Shown piece by piece: positions 23,801 through 38,337 of a DNA stretch of 64,000 bases. The position numbers and the translations under genes are program-made. The DNA is from Pleodorina starrii (taxonomy: Eukaryota > Chlorophyta > Chlorophyceae > Chlamydomonadales > Volvocaceae). Where the stretch lies: NCBI GenBank assembly GCA_030267565.1, contig BRXU01000047.1, positions 248,001 to 312,000 of the forward strand. Reading direction: 5' to 3'. Below the pieces are notes generated by a model. The model saw nothing but the letters and a program-made list of their open reading frames with translations. It was not told where the DNA came from and did not search any database. Every line of letters begins with the position of its first letter. Within the stretch, counting starts at the first letter, position 1.

Positions 23801-26800
23801 CCTCCCCTCCCCTCCCCTCCCCTCCCCTCCCCTCCCCTCCCCTCCCCTCCCCTCCCCTCCCCTCCCCTCCCCTCTCCTCCCCTCCCCTCCCCTCCCCTCC
23901 CCTCTCCTCCCCTCCCCTCCCCTCCCCTCCCCTCCCCTCCCCTCCCCTCCCCTCCCCTCCCCTCCCCTCCCCTCCCCTCTCCTCCCCTTCCCAGGTGGTC
24001 AGCATGTTGGCCCGCCACAACCCCGACCTGCTGCCAGTGCTCACCGAGCGGGTGGCCAGCCACGCCATGGCGGGTCGGCTGCAGCCCCACGAGTTGACGG
24101 ATGTGGCGCAGTCCCTCAGAAAGCTGAGGTACCTGCAGCAGGACTTCGTGGCGGTGGGTAGGGGGTGGGCGGGGTGGGGCTGGGGGGGGAGGGAGGGAGG
24201 GGGTAGGGCGGGGTGTGTGTTTTGTAGCGAGGTACGCAGGTGAATAACTCCCTTTGTCTCAGGCCGGCGCTGCCCCGTCCGTGATGTGAACTAGGTGGGG
24301 TAAGATTGGGGTTCGGACTGGCAGGGCAGTAGGATTGGGGGTGGATGGATCCAAAAACCCTCAGATACGCGTTAGGCTGGGGTGGGCAGTGATGGGGCAC
24401 GCAACAGGCTGCTGAACGACTGGCGCGACGGAGGGATTTGACCGCCCTTACCCTTCGGGGCCACTTCGATCCACCACCACCACCTCCCCCTGCAGCCCCC
24501 TCATCCCTCCCGCCCTGCCTGCCACCTATGTCTTCGCCGCTCACAGGCCTCGACTCAACCACAGCTGCAACACCTACTCCACTCCTCAATGTCCTCGCCC
24601 CGCTGGTCTGGCTGCCCTCCTAAACCTCTCCGCACCTCCCACGGCCCGGCCGCCTCCCTCATCGTCCCCAATCCCACCCGCCCCATCTGTACATCCTCCG
24701 ATCCTGCCCATCCCCCCCACCACTCCCGCCCCCACCCCCGCCCTCCACCCCCGCCCTCCACTCAGGAGCTTGCCGCCTCCACCGCCCGCATCCTCCGCAA
24801 CGGGGGCGACCTGGCTGTCCGGGACGTGACGGTGGCGCTCCATACCCTGGCCTTCTTCGCCTTCAAAGACAAGGCCACCGGCGAGCTCTTCGCAGCGGCG
24901 GCCGCCCGACTCACCTCCCGACTGGGCGGCATGTCCACCGTCAGTCTCACACGGCTGGCCTGGGCGTATGCGGTGGCGGGGGGCTGCGGACTGCTGCCGC
25001 AGGAGGAGGGGGAGCCGCGGAGGGAGGTGGAGAGCTTCCTGCGGGTAGGTGGGTGGGTGGGTGTGGTGCCGCAGTGGGGATGGCGCAGGCTTACGGATAC
25101 GGGGGTGGGAGGGGTGGGTGTGTGGGCGGGGAGTAATATATGGAAGTGCAGGGACATGGGCTGGCCCAGCAGTACTAATCCAACCTTACCCGAGGGCTGA
25201 TGAGCTGCGACCGCGTTGCCGCCGCCCTGGGTCAACCCAGACGCACAAAGTTACGTAAGCGACACGGCACAGCAGCAGCGGCACGAGCGGAGGGGTTGTG
25301 CACGGGGGTGGGTGGGGTGGGACTTTGGAGGCGCGAGCAAGCCCGACGATGGGCCGGGCATGTGCAGCGTCAGAACGGGTGCCGTGAATGCACGAATGCA
25401 TGTCTTTGAGAGCTCTTTTTGTGTGTTTGTTTTGCTGTGTGGGCGCGCACGACGCGTGTGGAGCGTGTGGACGGCCAAGACGTAGAGGCGAAACCGGGTC
25501 GGCTGGCCCCCGGCCGATAACTGCTGAGGTGGCCCCCACACGGACCCCATCCCGGTGCCGTGTTAGGAGCTCATACACCCCAAAAGCGGTTTCCCGTCAA
25601 TTCATTTCGAAACCGTGCTGCGCCGGTTGAGCGCACCCCAAATACCCCAATAGACACCCGGTACACTCGGTACGGTAAATCGCGGCCAGTCGGCCTTGTC
25701 CTCAACCCCGTTCCTCAGCTCACTGAGCACACGTGGTCAATGTACCGGTATGTGCGCCTGTAGCGCCCCGACCCCGCCCGCTGCATCTCCCCACCCTTGC
25801 CGTGTCTCCCTACCCCTACCCCTACGTTCAGCAGTCGCTTTCCGCTGTCTGTCTATCTGTCGCTGTCTCTCGGGGGATGGGGTCCATCGCCCATCAAATC
25901 AACAGGGGCGAAGCACGGCACAGGTAAACCAACCCGCTTCTGCGGCCCCCCCCCACCACCACACACCTTTCACCTTGTTCCGCCTTCAGGGCCTTCGCGA
26001 GGTGCTGCGGACCCGCGCCCAGGAGGGGCTCAGGGGCCTAAGTCGCGAGGAGGTCGGCCAGCTGCGCTTCGCCGTCAAGATCTGGAGCGGCCTGGAGCGC
26101 CACCTGGCCCCCCCGCAGCTCATGCAGGCGGTGGGACTACTGGAGCGCCACCACAGCCCCCCATCCGACACAGCCCACTCCAAGACCCATCCGACGAACC
26201 CGGGCCCCGACGGCAACAGCGGCGGCAGCACCGCAGACGGAAGCGATGATCGCGGAAGTGCGCTGAGCAGCAGTGGCGGGGGAGGCTTGGCAGCTCAAGG
26301 TTCCGGCGGCCGCGGCGGCAGCGTGGGGAGGGAGGGGCGGGCGGCGGGGGATGTGGCGGCGGCTGGCCAGGAGGTTCGGTCCAGCGGCCTCCAGCGCAGC
26401 GTGTACAGCCAGCTGAAGAGCCTGGGGTACAGGGCGAGGCTGGAGAAAAGGGTGAGCAGAGGGGACGTGGGGCGAGGGAGGGGCGCGGATTTGGAGAGCT
26501 TGGCACAACACTGATGGGGGGTGGTGGGCCTTTAGGGGGCCTGGTTTGTGGGGCTGGCTGCTGAAAAGGCTCGCCAGGGCGGTGATGGTGGGCCCTATGT
26601 GATGTGATGTGATGTGATGCGGCTGTGACCCACACACCAACAGCTGGGCGGTGGCACCAGCTCTTCGGCCGCCCACCCGCCGCTGGCGCTGGCGTGTGCA
26701 CTAAAACCCTAACACAACCCTAAAACCCACTAGGCACCCAAAACACCAGTGCACCACCTGCGTTTCCTTGGCTGCTCGGCCTCGAGTTGTCGTTCTCGAG

Positions 26801-27508
26801 CACCCAGTCCCGGCAGTACCGCAGTACCGTACTACGACTGCCCCTGCCATCGGCCATCCCCGCAAACATGCGCCCAGGCGTGTACGGTCCACCCGCTTTG
26901 CCCCCCTTACTCTCTCTCTCCTGTGAGCAGCGCCGGTCTTCCCCCGTCCCCTCCGTTGCCCTCACCCGCCCTCCGTTGCCCCTCCGTTGCCCTGCCCGGT
27001 GCAGGTGGGCAATTGGACGGTGGACATTGTGTTCGAGGCGGCGGGAGGGGTGCAGGTGGCGGTGGAGGTGGACGGCCCCACGCACTTCACCACCTCCAAG
27101 CCGCGCCTCGCACTGGGCCCCTCCCGGGTGCGCGACCGCTGCCTGCAGGCCATGGGTCTGCGGGTGCTGCCGCTGAGCTACGAGGAGGTGGGGGACCGGA
27201 ACTCCGTCTCCCTGGGCGCACTGCGGGCCCTCGTCAAGGACACGGTTCGCAGGGCAGCCGGAGCAGCGGCCGCAGACACAGGAGCTGTCAAGAAGCACGG
27301 CAGCGGTGGCGGTGAAGGGCGCCACCGAGGCGGCGGCAGCGGCCACCGAGGCGGCGGCAGCAGCGGCAGCAGCCGGAGCGGGCCCGCCGCCAGAGCACCT
27401 TGGATTAGGGAGACTGTATCTTGCCTTGACGACAGGGACAGGGACAGGGACAGGGACGACAGGGACAGGAAGAGTGGTGCGGGGAGGGCAAATCTGGAGC
27501 TGTGTTGA
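20808..27508 (+). CDS. OPR protein with C-terminal RAP domain, probably organellar; 5' end uncertain
   Basis: Exons 20808-21638, 22090-22484, 22936-23035, 23995-24153, 24766-25044, 25990-26451 and 27005-27508; phases all fit (2 after exon 2, otherwise 0), about 909 residues from 20808. The start codon lies upstream and was not resolved. After a basic, Ser/Lys-rich N-terminus come helical OPR/FASTK-like units ([64 protein letters not shown]). The last exon holds a RAP domain: [10 protein letters not shown], then [10 protein letters not shown] and [10 protein letters not shown], the pattern of this PD-(D/E)XK-like RNA-binding domain. OPR-RAP proteins act in chloroplast or mitochondrial RNA processing, stability or translation. 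The 959-bp intron before 23995 contains two large microsatellites, one forming the polypyrimidine tract. A TGTAA lies about 11 bases after the stop. The target RNA is unknown. Confidence 0.85.
23260..23387. repeat. CCCA microsatellite in an OPR-RAP intron
   Basis: About 32 near-perfect tandem CCCA units. Simple-sequence frames (PTHP / VGGW) open on both strands are artefacts. Confidence 0.98.
23507..23992. repeat. CTCCC pentanucleotide array abutting a 3' splice site
   Basis: About 97 tandem CTCCC units with only a few T-for-C changes (near 23874, 23904, 23979). It ends at the CCCAG acceptor of the exon that starts at 23995, so the array is itself the polypyrimidine tract. Frames reading LPSPP or GRGGE are artefacts of the repeat. 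Confidence 0.98.
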
Positions 27509-28600
27509 CGCCGAAGGCTGTAACCCACCATGCATAACCAAGGCGCTGTTGTGCAGCAGGGGCGGTGTGCGGTGCCAGTGTAGTTCCTTATTTCTGTACG
27601 TGTACCGAATGGCCGACGGCTGTGATGCGCGTGTCCGCCAAGTCAATGCATCGATGGCGGCCGCTCCTCCTGCTGTGGGTCATATGGCTCCTGCGGGTTA
27701 GGGCAGGGGATCGATGGCGTCGCAGGCAGGCTCGCAGCCAGCGAGAGGCTGTTCCCCGCCGGCTTTCGAGCGGATGCATTGCATCTCTGGTGGAGAGAGT
27801 AACTGCGGTGGGCTGTGGCGGCGGATGCGGTGCTCTAACCTGCGTTGTGACGTAGCTGCAGGCCACGCCGTTTCTGGAAGCCGGGCACACCCCCTGTACC
27901 ATGACTGTTTGTAGCAGTACCGTATTATTTTGTTTCGTCTTCGAGCACTTCTTGAGGCTCGTGAGGCTCGTGCATGGTTAGGCGGTTGGTAGTTTCTAGT
28001 TGCAATGCGGTTGGTTGGCAGCCATGGGGGCCCATGGCTACGGCACGCGGTTGTTTGTTGCTGATATGTTTTTGAAATTGATCGTTGCCAGCCACGGCGA
28101 GTTGCGATGGGTTTCCCCTGGCCCTGCGCTGCGGTGCTGAGTGCGCATTTGCTGAGTGGGCAGTGCTCAGTGGGTTCGTGCACCGATATGCGTATCTGTG
28201 CCGACCGTGCCGGCTGTGGATCGGAACTCGTTTCATGCTGGGGCTGTACATGTAGGGGGTCGGTTCGCGGCGGACCGCACCCGCAGGTTGGGCTGTCAGT
28301 CGGTGGTCGAGGCACGTCACACACATCCCCTTGGGCCGGAAATGGTGGTAGATTGACCACAACACTTTGCCAAGCTGCAAAGCATTGTCGGAGATCTGTG
28401 TCGCTTGGGATTACCGTATGACCCTCAGGCAGATTCTGGTATTTTGGATGGGAATTACAATTGTACGACATGCCAGACCGTATACCAAAGTAGGTGGGTG
28501 GTCAGACCGTCCGATTAGCGAATACACGTTCTATCGTCCATGTCGGCTGCACCGGCAGCGGGGTGCCGGCGGAAGGAACTGCAGCGCCTTGTTGCGATAG
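27509..28600. other. Intergenic
   Basis: No recognised gene. Short open frames on both strands lack motifs. Codon use is less GC-biased than in the genes to the left. Confidence 0.4.
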
Positions 28601-28939
28601 CATCAGCAGCTGCAGCAACCACGCAGCATAGGACCAGCAAGTGGAGGCACTGGTGACAAGGCCACCTCGCCTAGCATGCGTGTTAGCACAGCAAACGGTC
28701 GCTTTGGGCCTCGTCTGGACCCATGGGTCGGCGCCTGCAGCATCTGGTCACCACCTACTGTTATCGCTGCGCCGCGAGTCGGGCGACGGTAGCTGCCGCT
28801 TGACCTCCGCGGCCTTTGCATCGTGGCTGATGGCATCACACAGGCAGCAGCGGCAACAATAGCTGGGTCGCCTGGCCCTGGCAGCGCCAGCTTACACTCT
28901 CGGCCCCCCCCCGCCACTCCTCCCCTTCCCCTTCTCGCC

Positions 28940-29275
28940 ATCAGCGCCCTCGTCTCTGTCCGTCCGTCCGCTGCGGTATCTTGTTTAAAACCCGCACCGC
29001 CCCCTTCCCCCTCCATCCCGCCATCAGCTCGGCCTCAACCCGGCCCCGCTTGTGCACTGGGCCCGGCCTCGGCCACTGCTGTGGCGGCGGCCTTCACCGT
29101 GCTCCCGTTAGCCGCCGCCTTTGCCAGCATGACACCCTTGCTGGCCATTCCGGGAGCGTCCAGCTGCGCCTTGCGCTTGTCCCGCTCACATTTTTGCAAC
29201 GTCACGCAGGCTTGGCGGAAGTATATTGTGCGACTTCGCACCTACCGCAATTATGCGTGACGATACCCTGGGGGT
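28940..29275 (-). repeat. Dispersed element E, copy 1
   Basis: Read on the minus strand it begins near 29275 with CAGGGTATCGTCACGC and runs into a short frame with DKRKAQLDAPGMASKG and then KAAANGSTVKAAAT. The same order (terminal sequence, AT-rich spacer, frame) recurs at 55390-55725 (minus) and 58047-58310 (plus). Similarity to copy 2 continues down to about 28940. Either a small mobile element or a duplicated gene 3' part. Confidence 0.7.
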
Positions 29276-29384
29276 ACGGGAGAGCTCAAAATACGCTATC
29301 GAGCCCGTCATGTCAAAACATTACGGGCTCGAGGGGCTACGTTGGGGTTGGCAGCGGGGTCGACTAACCTCCAAGCCGTTTCCC

Positions 29385-29475
29385 TACCTGTCTGTCATCT
29401 TATAATAGCCTTTGGGTCGGAGAAGGGAACAGCTCACAGTTGCGAGGAGGTGCGGACTTGCTTACCGGAACACCG
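29385..29475 (+). repeat. ~90-bp dispersed repeat, copy 1
   Basis: Near-identical to 49378-49472 in the same orientation, including the run from CATCTTATAATAGCC to CTTACCGGAACACCGG. Unidentified. Confidence 0.85.
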
Positions 29476-30409
29476 GTGGCGGATCCACACCGTCCTCCAA
29501 TGAGGTTATCCATAGCTGCGCGGTCGGGACCTTCTATGGACGCGGTCTGCCCGGCCGGCGGCCCCATCGGCGGGCGGGTCCAATCTGACGACCGTGTGGC
29601 GCGGCACAGCAGAGTGCGAGGGTGCACAGGAGCTGCATGCGAGGTGCGGGCGGTAGTGGCACTCCAGCCAGCTGCTGGCCTGAAGGGGCCTGGAGGCAGG
29701 ACCATGCGGACGCCATCGGTAGCATCACGCACCGCACGAGTGCCGCCACCGTGGCTGGTGCGCTGGCGGCAGTGCGCGGTGCCACAGCTGCAATGATGAC
29801 CCTTTGGTTGGTCGACCAGGTTGGGGGCGTCTTGGATGTGGGGTGCCGGATACTGTGTTGGGGACCTTCCATCCAGTCGGCCAGGTAGGGTCGGTCAACT
29901 CGCTGGTGATGAGCACCACACACCAGCAGGCTGGCTCGCAAGTAAGGTACGGCGTGCCGCTGATCCAACGAGCGGCGCGACAAGCAAGGTGACCCGTGGG
30001 TCGGAGGCATGGCCGCATCTGTAGCGGCTGGCATATGTTCGGAACGAGGAGGCACCGAGGGCGCCCTCACAAGCACGGGCAAGTATTGTTAAGTTATAAT
30101 GCAATCCATCCAACGGTCTGCGGCTTTCGGCAAATTGCTGCAACGATGACAATGAACATACGACGACGTGAAAGCTCTTTGGCGCAACGTGATGAGTGTA
30201 CGACAGCAAAAACGCTCTTCAGCGCAACTTCAAAAGCTCTGAACTTGACGAATGTATCACCTCTTAACTGTACATCTGTCAAAGGCTGGCACCAACCTTC
30301 ACCTGCAGGCGGGTCCCATAGGCTGATAACCACGGAGGCTCTTTCATTCCTTCAGCCCTTGATGGAATACTGCCTCGCTCCTTAATTTCTGTAACGTCGT
30401 CGATTAGGC
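29476..30409. other. No gene recognised
   Basis: Part of 29600-29720 resembles 56735-56810 (a GGTGGCACTCCAGC core), another dispersed similarity. Otherwise nothing identified. Confidence 0.4.
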
Positions 30410-30607
30410 TTGGCTTTATGCATTCGAGCGCATGGTGCGTTCAGTTCGCGATTTCTGAAAGCGACCGGCGGCCGGCAGCGGCCGGCGGCGGCCGGCGGCC
30501 ACTCCCTGATGACCAAACGTCGCGCGACCCTTCACGCAGGCCCCTCAGCAGGGCCCCAGTGGCCGCCCGGACGCCTGGATGCCGCTCCATGGAGCCCGAG
30601 CTCAGGT
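30410..30607 (+). other. Possible exon upstream of the PH-domain fragment
   Basis: An open frame beginning MALCIRAHGAFSSRF reaches SLMTKRRATLHAG and ends at a good donor (CAG|GTAATG). It lies just upstream of the PH-like exon at 30721 on the same strand and could belong to the same gene; no direct support beyond the donor and position. Confidence 0.25.
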
Positions 30608-30720
30608 AATGTTGATATGATCAGTAATTAGCAGCAATGAATTGCTGGGCATGCAAGTGTTGTCTCGCGCACGCATCCTTTCCTAATCCCGCAACTGTGT
30701 GCGTGTGCACGGCCGCGCAG

Positions 30721-31440
30721 GAGCTCCAGACGGAGGGGACACGATTCCTCTTCGACATAAAGTTCAGCGATGGTACATGGTGAGTGCTCGCTTGCTGTGA
30801 GAAGAGTCCCTGGAGGCGCGCGAGCACTCTTATGGCAAGCAATGGACGGACACAGGTTGCAGAATTAACACGCAAGTCAGTTCCGCCAAGGCGCGAGTCA
30901 GATGCATGCAGCGAGGGCTGGTTCTTGATCTTGTATTTGCAGCATTTGATTCCGGGCTGCAAAATGAGCGCGATATATATGAATGGGTGATAGCTAGGCT
31001 AGCTGCAACGCTTTTGAATATATTTTCGAACGCTTTTTTCATCACACAGCAACTTACGCGCGTTCCCCCCCCCATGCCGCCAATCCCTGCAGCTGGTGCC
31101 TGGCCGCCAGCTGCAGCCAGGAGCGGGCCGACTGAGTGGCGACTGTAAATGACTACGGTGCCAGCCAGCTGATGAAGCGTACGGTGTCATCACCCGCCAA
31201 CATGGACACCGCCGCCTCGTCCCAGGAGGCTTCCGCCGCCCCCTCGCCTTCTATCATGTACGAGATGTAAAAGTGGGTGGGGGCCTGCGAATCAACGCTT
31301 GGGAGGGCGGCCAAGGCGGCCTTCTCATCAACAGCAGGCCACCACCAAGCGTTCCCGCCGGCAGTCCTAACTGGGCCGGCAGCGGCACCTTCGTATCCCC
31401 CCGCCCTGAATACAAGATTTAGGCACTTGGGCCCGAGCTG
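30721..31440 (+). pseudogene. PH-domain gene fragment, broken by stops
   Basis: Exon 30721-30779 (acceptor CGCAG, donor GTGAGT) reads ELQTEGTRFLFDIKFSDGT. Exon 2 from 31093 (acceptor CTGCAG) reads WCLAASCSQERAD, then a stop, then VATVNDYGASQLM. Joined in phase they give the last strands and C-terminal helix of a pleckstrin-homology domain (the W-x-L-A-A-x(3)-Q-E-R-A-x-W pattern). In this copy the expected Trp codon of the helix is TGA and a later Tyr codon is TAA. An inverted copy in the right arm of the palindrome (about 31680-32008, minus) keeps both residues. PH domains bind phosphoinositides or proteins. Domain call by pattern only. Confidence 0.5.
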
Positions 31441-32018
31441 GTGCCATTAGACGTGCTGCTGACGTCAGGTGGCTGGGTTTATAAAATTCATCCAGATGCA
31501 CAAATGCAAGTAGTTTCCAGGTGGGAGGATGCATGGCTTCTCTACCATGCATCCTCCCACCTGGAAACTACTTGCATTTCTGCATCTGCTGGCATGGATG
31601 AATTTTATAAACCCAGCCACCTGACGTCAGCAGCACGTCTTAATGGCACCAGCTCGGGCCCAAGCGCCTGAATCTTGTATTCAGGGCGGGGGGGCAGGGG
31701 GGAACGAAGGTGCCGCTGCCGGCCCAGTTAGGACTGCCGGCGGGAACGCTTGGTGGTGGCTTGCTGTTGATGAGAAGGCCGCCTTGGCCGCTCTCCCAAG
31801 CGTAGAGTCGCAGGCCCAACGCGCCAACTTGTACATCTCATACATTATCGAAGGCGAGGGGGCGGCGGAAGCCTCCTGAGACGAGGCGGCGGTGTCCATG
31901 TTGGCGGGTGACGATACTGTGCACTTCATCTGCTGGCTGGCACCATAGTCATTTATAATCGCCACCCAGTCGGCTCGCTCCTGACTTGAGCTGGCGGCCA
32001 GGCACCAGCTGCAGGGAT
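31083..32018. repeat. Large palindrome: two ~455-474-bp inverted arms with an 8-base loop
   Basis: Left arm 31083-31536 and right arm 31545-32018 are reverse complements at roughly 90% or better, and nearly perfect over the inner ~100 bp. The loop is CTTCTCTA. Both arms carry the PH-domain gene fragment. An RNA across the whole would fold into one long hairpin. Confidence 0.9.
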
Positions 32019-32445
32019 ATTCGTGCCCGCAAATTTGGAAGACGCAAGCACCGAAGCTCCTGATGAGCCACACGCCTGAGGTGGGATGGGGTGGTTGTTG
32101 GGCATGGTTACAATCTTGTTATGGATTATTGGGGGAGGGGGTGCAGTCGGCCCTCAGCCGCGTTCAGTTTGCCAGGTTGGGTGCTGCGGTGGGCAATTGT
32201 TAGTTTATGCCACACCATTCAACTGGATAATTGGGCGAATGATGGCCTGCAACCTGTGGGTCAAATTCAAGTGTCAGATTATAAATGGCATGCTGTTACA
32301 ATCCTGCTGCCCGAAGGGTATTGGGGCAAGAGCTAATGGGAGCAGTGAAGAAATTACGAGGTTGATGAAGGATGTCCTATAGGATAATAATAAGAATAAC
32401 AATACTATTAATTTAATATTTATATTTATAGATATATTCATAGTC
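32019..32445. other. No gene recognised; AT-rich toward the right end
   Basis: Nothing identified beyond a fall in GC toward the microsatellite. Confidence 0.5.
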
Positions 32446-36065
<3,620 letters not shown>

Positions 36066-37798
36066 GTGCTACAGACCTTTCTGGGAAGAAAAGAACAGCC
36101 ACAGCAACAACCTAATAAGCCACAACAACAACAACTACCAGTGGTGGTATCTGCCGGCGGACCTGCCCCACCGCCACCTGGGCCGCCGCCACCAGCACCT
36201 TCGGTGGTGGCATCTGTCAGCGGCAGGCCCGCCGCACCGCCACCCCCACCGCCACCTGGGCCGCCGCCACCAGCACCGGTGGTGGCATCTGTCAGCGGCA
36301 GGCCCGCCGCACCGCCACCCCCACCGCCACCTGGGCCGCCGCCACCAGCACCGGTGGTGGCATCTGTCAGCGGCAGGCCCGCCGCACCACCACCGCCACC
36401 GCCACCTGGGCCGCGGCCACCAGCACCGGTGGTGGCATCTGTCAGCGGCCACCAGCACCGGTGGTGGCATCTGTTAGCGGCAGGCCCGCCGCACCGCCAC
36501 CCCCACCGCCACCTGGGCCGCGGCCACCAGCACCGGTGGTGGCTTAGCGGCAGGCCCGCCACACCGCCACCCCCACCGCCACCTGGGCCACCGCCACCTG
36601 GGCCGCCGCCACCAGCACCGGTGGTGGCATCTGTCAGCGGCAGGCCCGCCGCACCGCCACCCCCACCGCCACCTGGGCCGCCGCCACCACCGCCGTCGGT
36701 GGTGGCATCTGGCCATGAGGCGGGCTCACCACAGCCGCCACCTGCTGAGCTGCCACCACAGCAGCCCTCACCAGCGGCACTGGTAGCAGGGGTTGAGGAT
36801 GAGAGTGTGCACACTCTTGGTGTCGTTTCGGTGCTGCTGGACCACCTAGGCAACCTGCAGCAAGTGAACGGAGAGGTGGTCCGCTGCACCATCAAGTTCG
36901 TAGATATGGTTCTGCAGAGACCCCAGGTAAATGTGTGTGCATGTAGATAGTGTGTGCATGGTGCAGAAGTAGTAGAGTGTTGCTGAGTGTGTACACAACA
37001 GGCATGGGCAGGGAAGTGACGGGTCGTTCTAATATGGCCTCGGGTGTGTAAGGTGTATGTGGCCATGATATAATGTACAGTACCACACTCATGTATGTGT
37101 ACAGTGATGCAGTATGAATATGCTGCACACCAAGCTGCATCGTATTTTTATATTTATAAAATGTATATATGTATATATACATATACATATATATACATTT
37201 ACATGTATTGATATACGTATTTATATATATAAATTTAAATATATATTTATATATATACATTTACCGATGTACTGTACTTGGCGCGCGGTTCCACATTCGT
37301 TCCTGCCTGTATTAATCTGATTGTTTGGTCTGTCATGTGTTTCTTGATTTTGTTCTTGTTCCCTTTTGTGATTAAAGTCCTGCCCGACAATCTAGTAGTT
37401 GCACATGGTTGACCCACACATGATTACCCCACATACGCACATCCTGGCAGCCCATCTACTCCTATATATGCTCCAGCCACCAGCCCACCTAATCCGCTCA
37501 TACATGGCTTTGCTGCTCCTGCTGCTTCTTCTGGCTGCAACTGCTTGCATGCCTGCCTTCTGGCTGGCTGCTGGTCGCTGCCCAGGGTGAGCAGGAGTGC
37601 ATGCTGATGGAGCAATTTGCTAATGACCTTCAAAAGCATGGCGTCCTTGATGTCATGGACAAGGCTGCTCTGGAATGTGCCAACCTTTTCGCTGACGAGG
37701 ATGGGTTAGTAATGTTGGTGGAGAAAATACAAGCCACCACCAAAACGTTGCGGCAGTTGATAATGAACAGGCAGGCGGCAAAGGCAGGGCTGAACCAG
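36066..37798 (+). CDS. Proline-rich FH1-like protein, partial, 2 exons found
   Basis: Exon 36066-36926 (acceptor GGCAG, donor GTAAAT) and exon 37586-37798 (acceptor CCCAG, donor GTAGGG), both phase 0, 358 residues. The first reads VLQTFLGRKEQPQQQP, then a Pro-rich block of ~25-residue units (VVASVSGRPAAPP...PGPPPPAP), then VHTLGVVSVLLDHLGNLQQVNGE. The second is helical and acidic (MLMEQFANDLQKHGVLD, ALECANLFADEDG). Proline tracts of this kind bind profilin or SH3/WW modules, as in formin FH1 regions, but no FH2 domain is seen, so the family is open. Upstream and downstream exons are missing. The intron holds an AT-rich block (37145-37262). Exon 2 has an inverted, frameshifted copy at 38510-38724. 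Confidence 0.55.
36200..36710 (+). repeat. 75-bp coding minisatellite in the proline-rich exon
   Basis: About seven copies of a unit encoding VVASVSGRPAAPP and a P/G run. Between about 36435 and 36548 shortened units put the frame out (reading HQHRWWHLLAAG), and the frame returns to Pro-rich after it, so the exon stays open. Confidence 0.85.
37145..37262. repeat. AT-rich low-complexity block
   Basis: Alternating TATATA/TATACA sequence in the intron of the proline-rich gene. Confidence 0.85.
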
Positions 37799-38337
37799 GT
37801 AGGGCCTGCATTATTATTGTTACACCGAGCACGCTCTGGCATGGTTTAAGGGGACGGGGGCCTGCCGCCGGGACTCTGGCATTTGCTTTATATAGCGAGC
37901 CGACCAGCCGCCACCAGTTGTGGTCCAATCCGCACGACACCTGTACGACGATCCACGACACTATCGCAGTCGTTCTCCTCGCCCCATTATCGCTGGGGAA
38001 CACGGCCAGTTAGTGCTACTAGCCGGAGCCTGGCCCTCCTGATCACACCTCAGCAGCCACCTCGCTAGTACCGACTACCGGGTAGCCTGGGAATTGCCCG
38101 CTCATTCTTCGAACTTGGCCTTCGACTCCATCTCCAGCTCCGGAGCTCCACCTCGGGAACCTTGATGCTCGTAGCTACCGCCTTCGTCTTGAGTGGTAGG
38201 CTTCCTCCTCCCAGGGGTACGGTCCCGCCCAGCAGCTCCAACTAACTACATCTACCGACTTCGTCAACTGCCCCCGCCAACGACACCGATTGGTTAGCTG
38301 CCATCCAACCTTCTACACCCTGGCCAACTGCCAGGGG

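Noticed and set aside
23097..24161. 354- and 332-residue Pro-rich ORFs and Gly/Glu-rich minus-strand ORFs
   Set aside because: Translations of the CCCA and CTCCC microsatellites within an intron.
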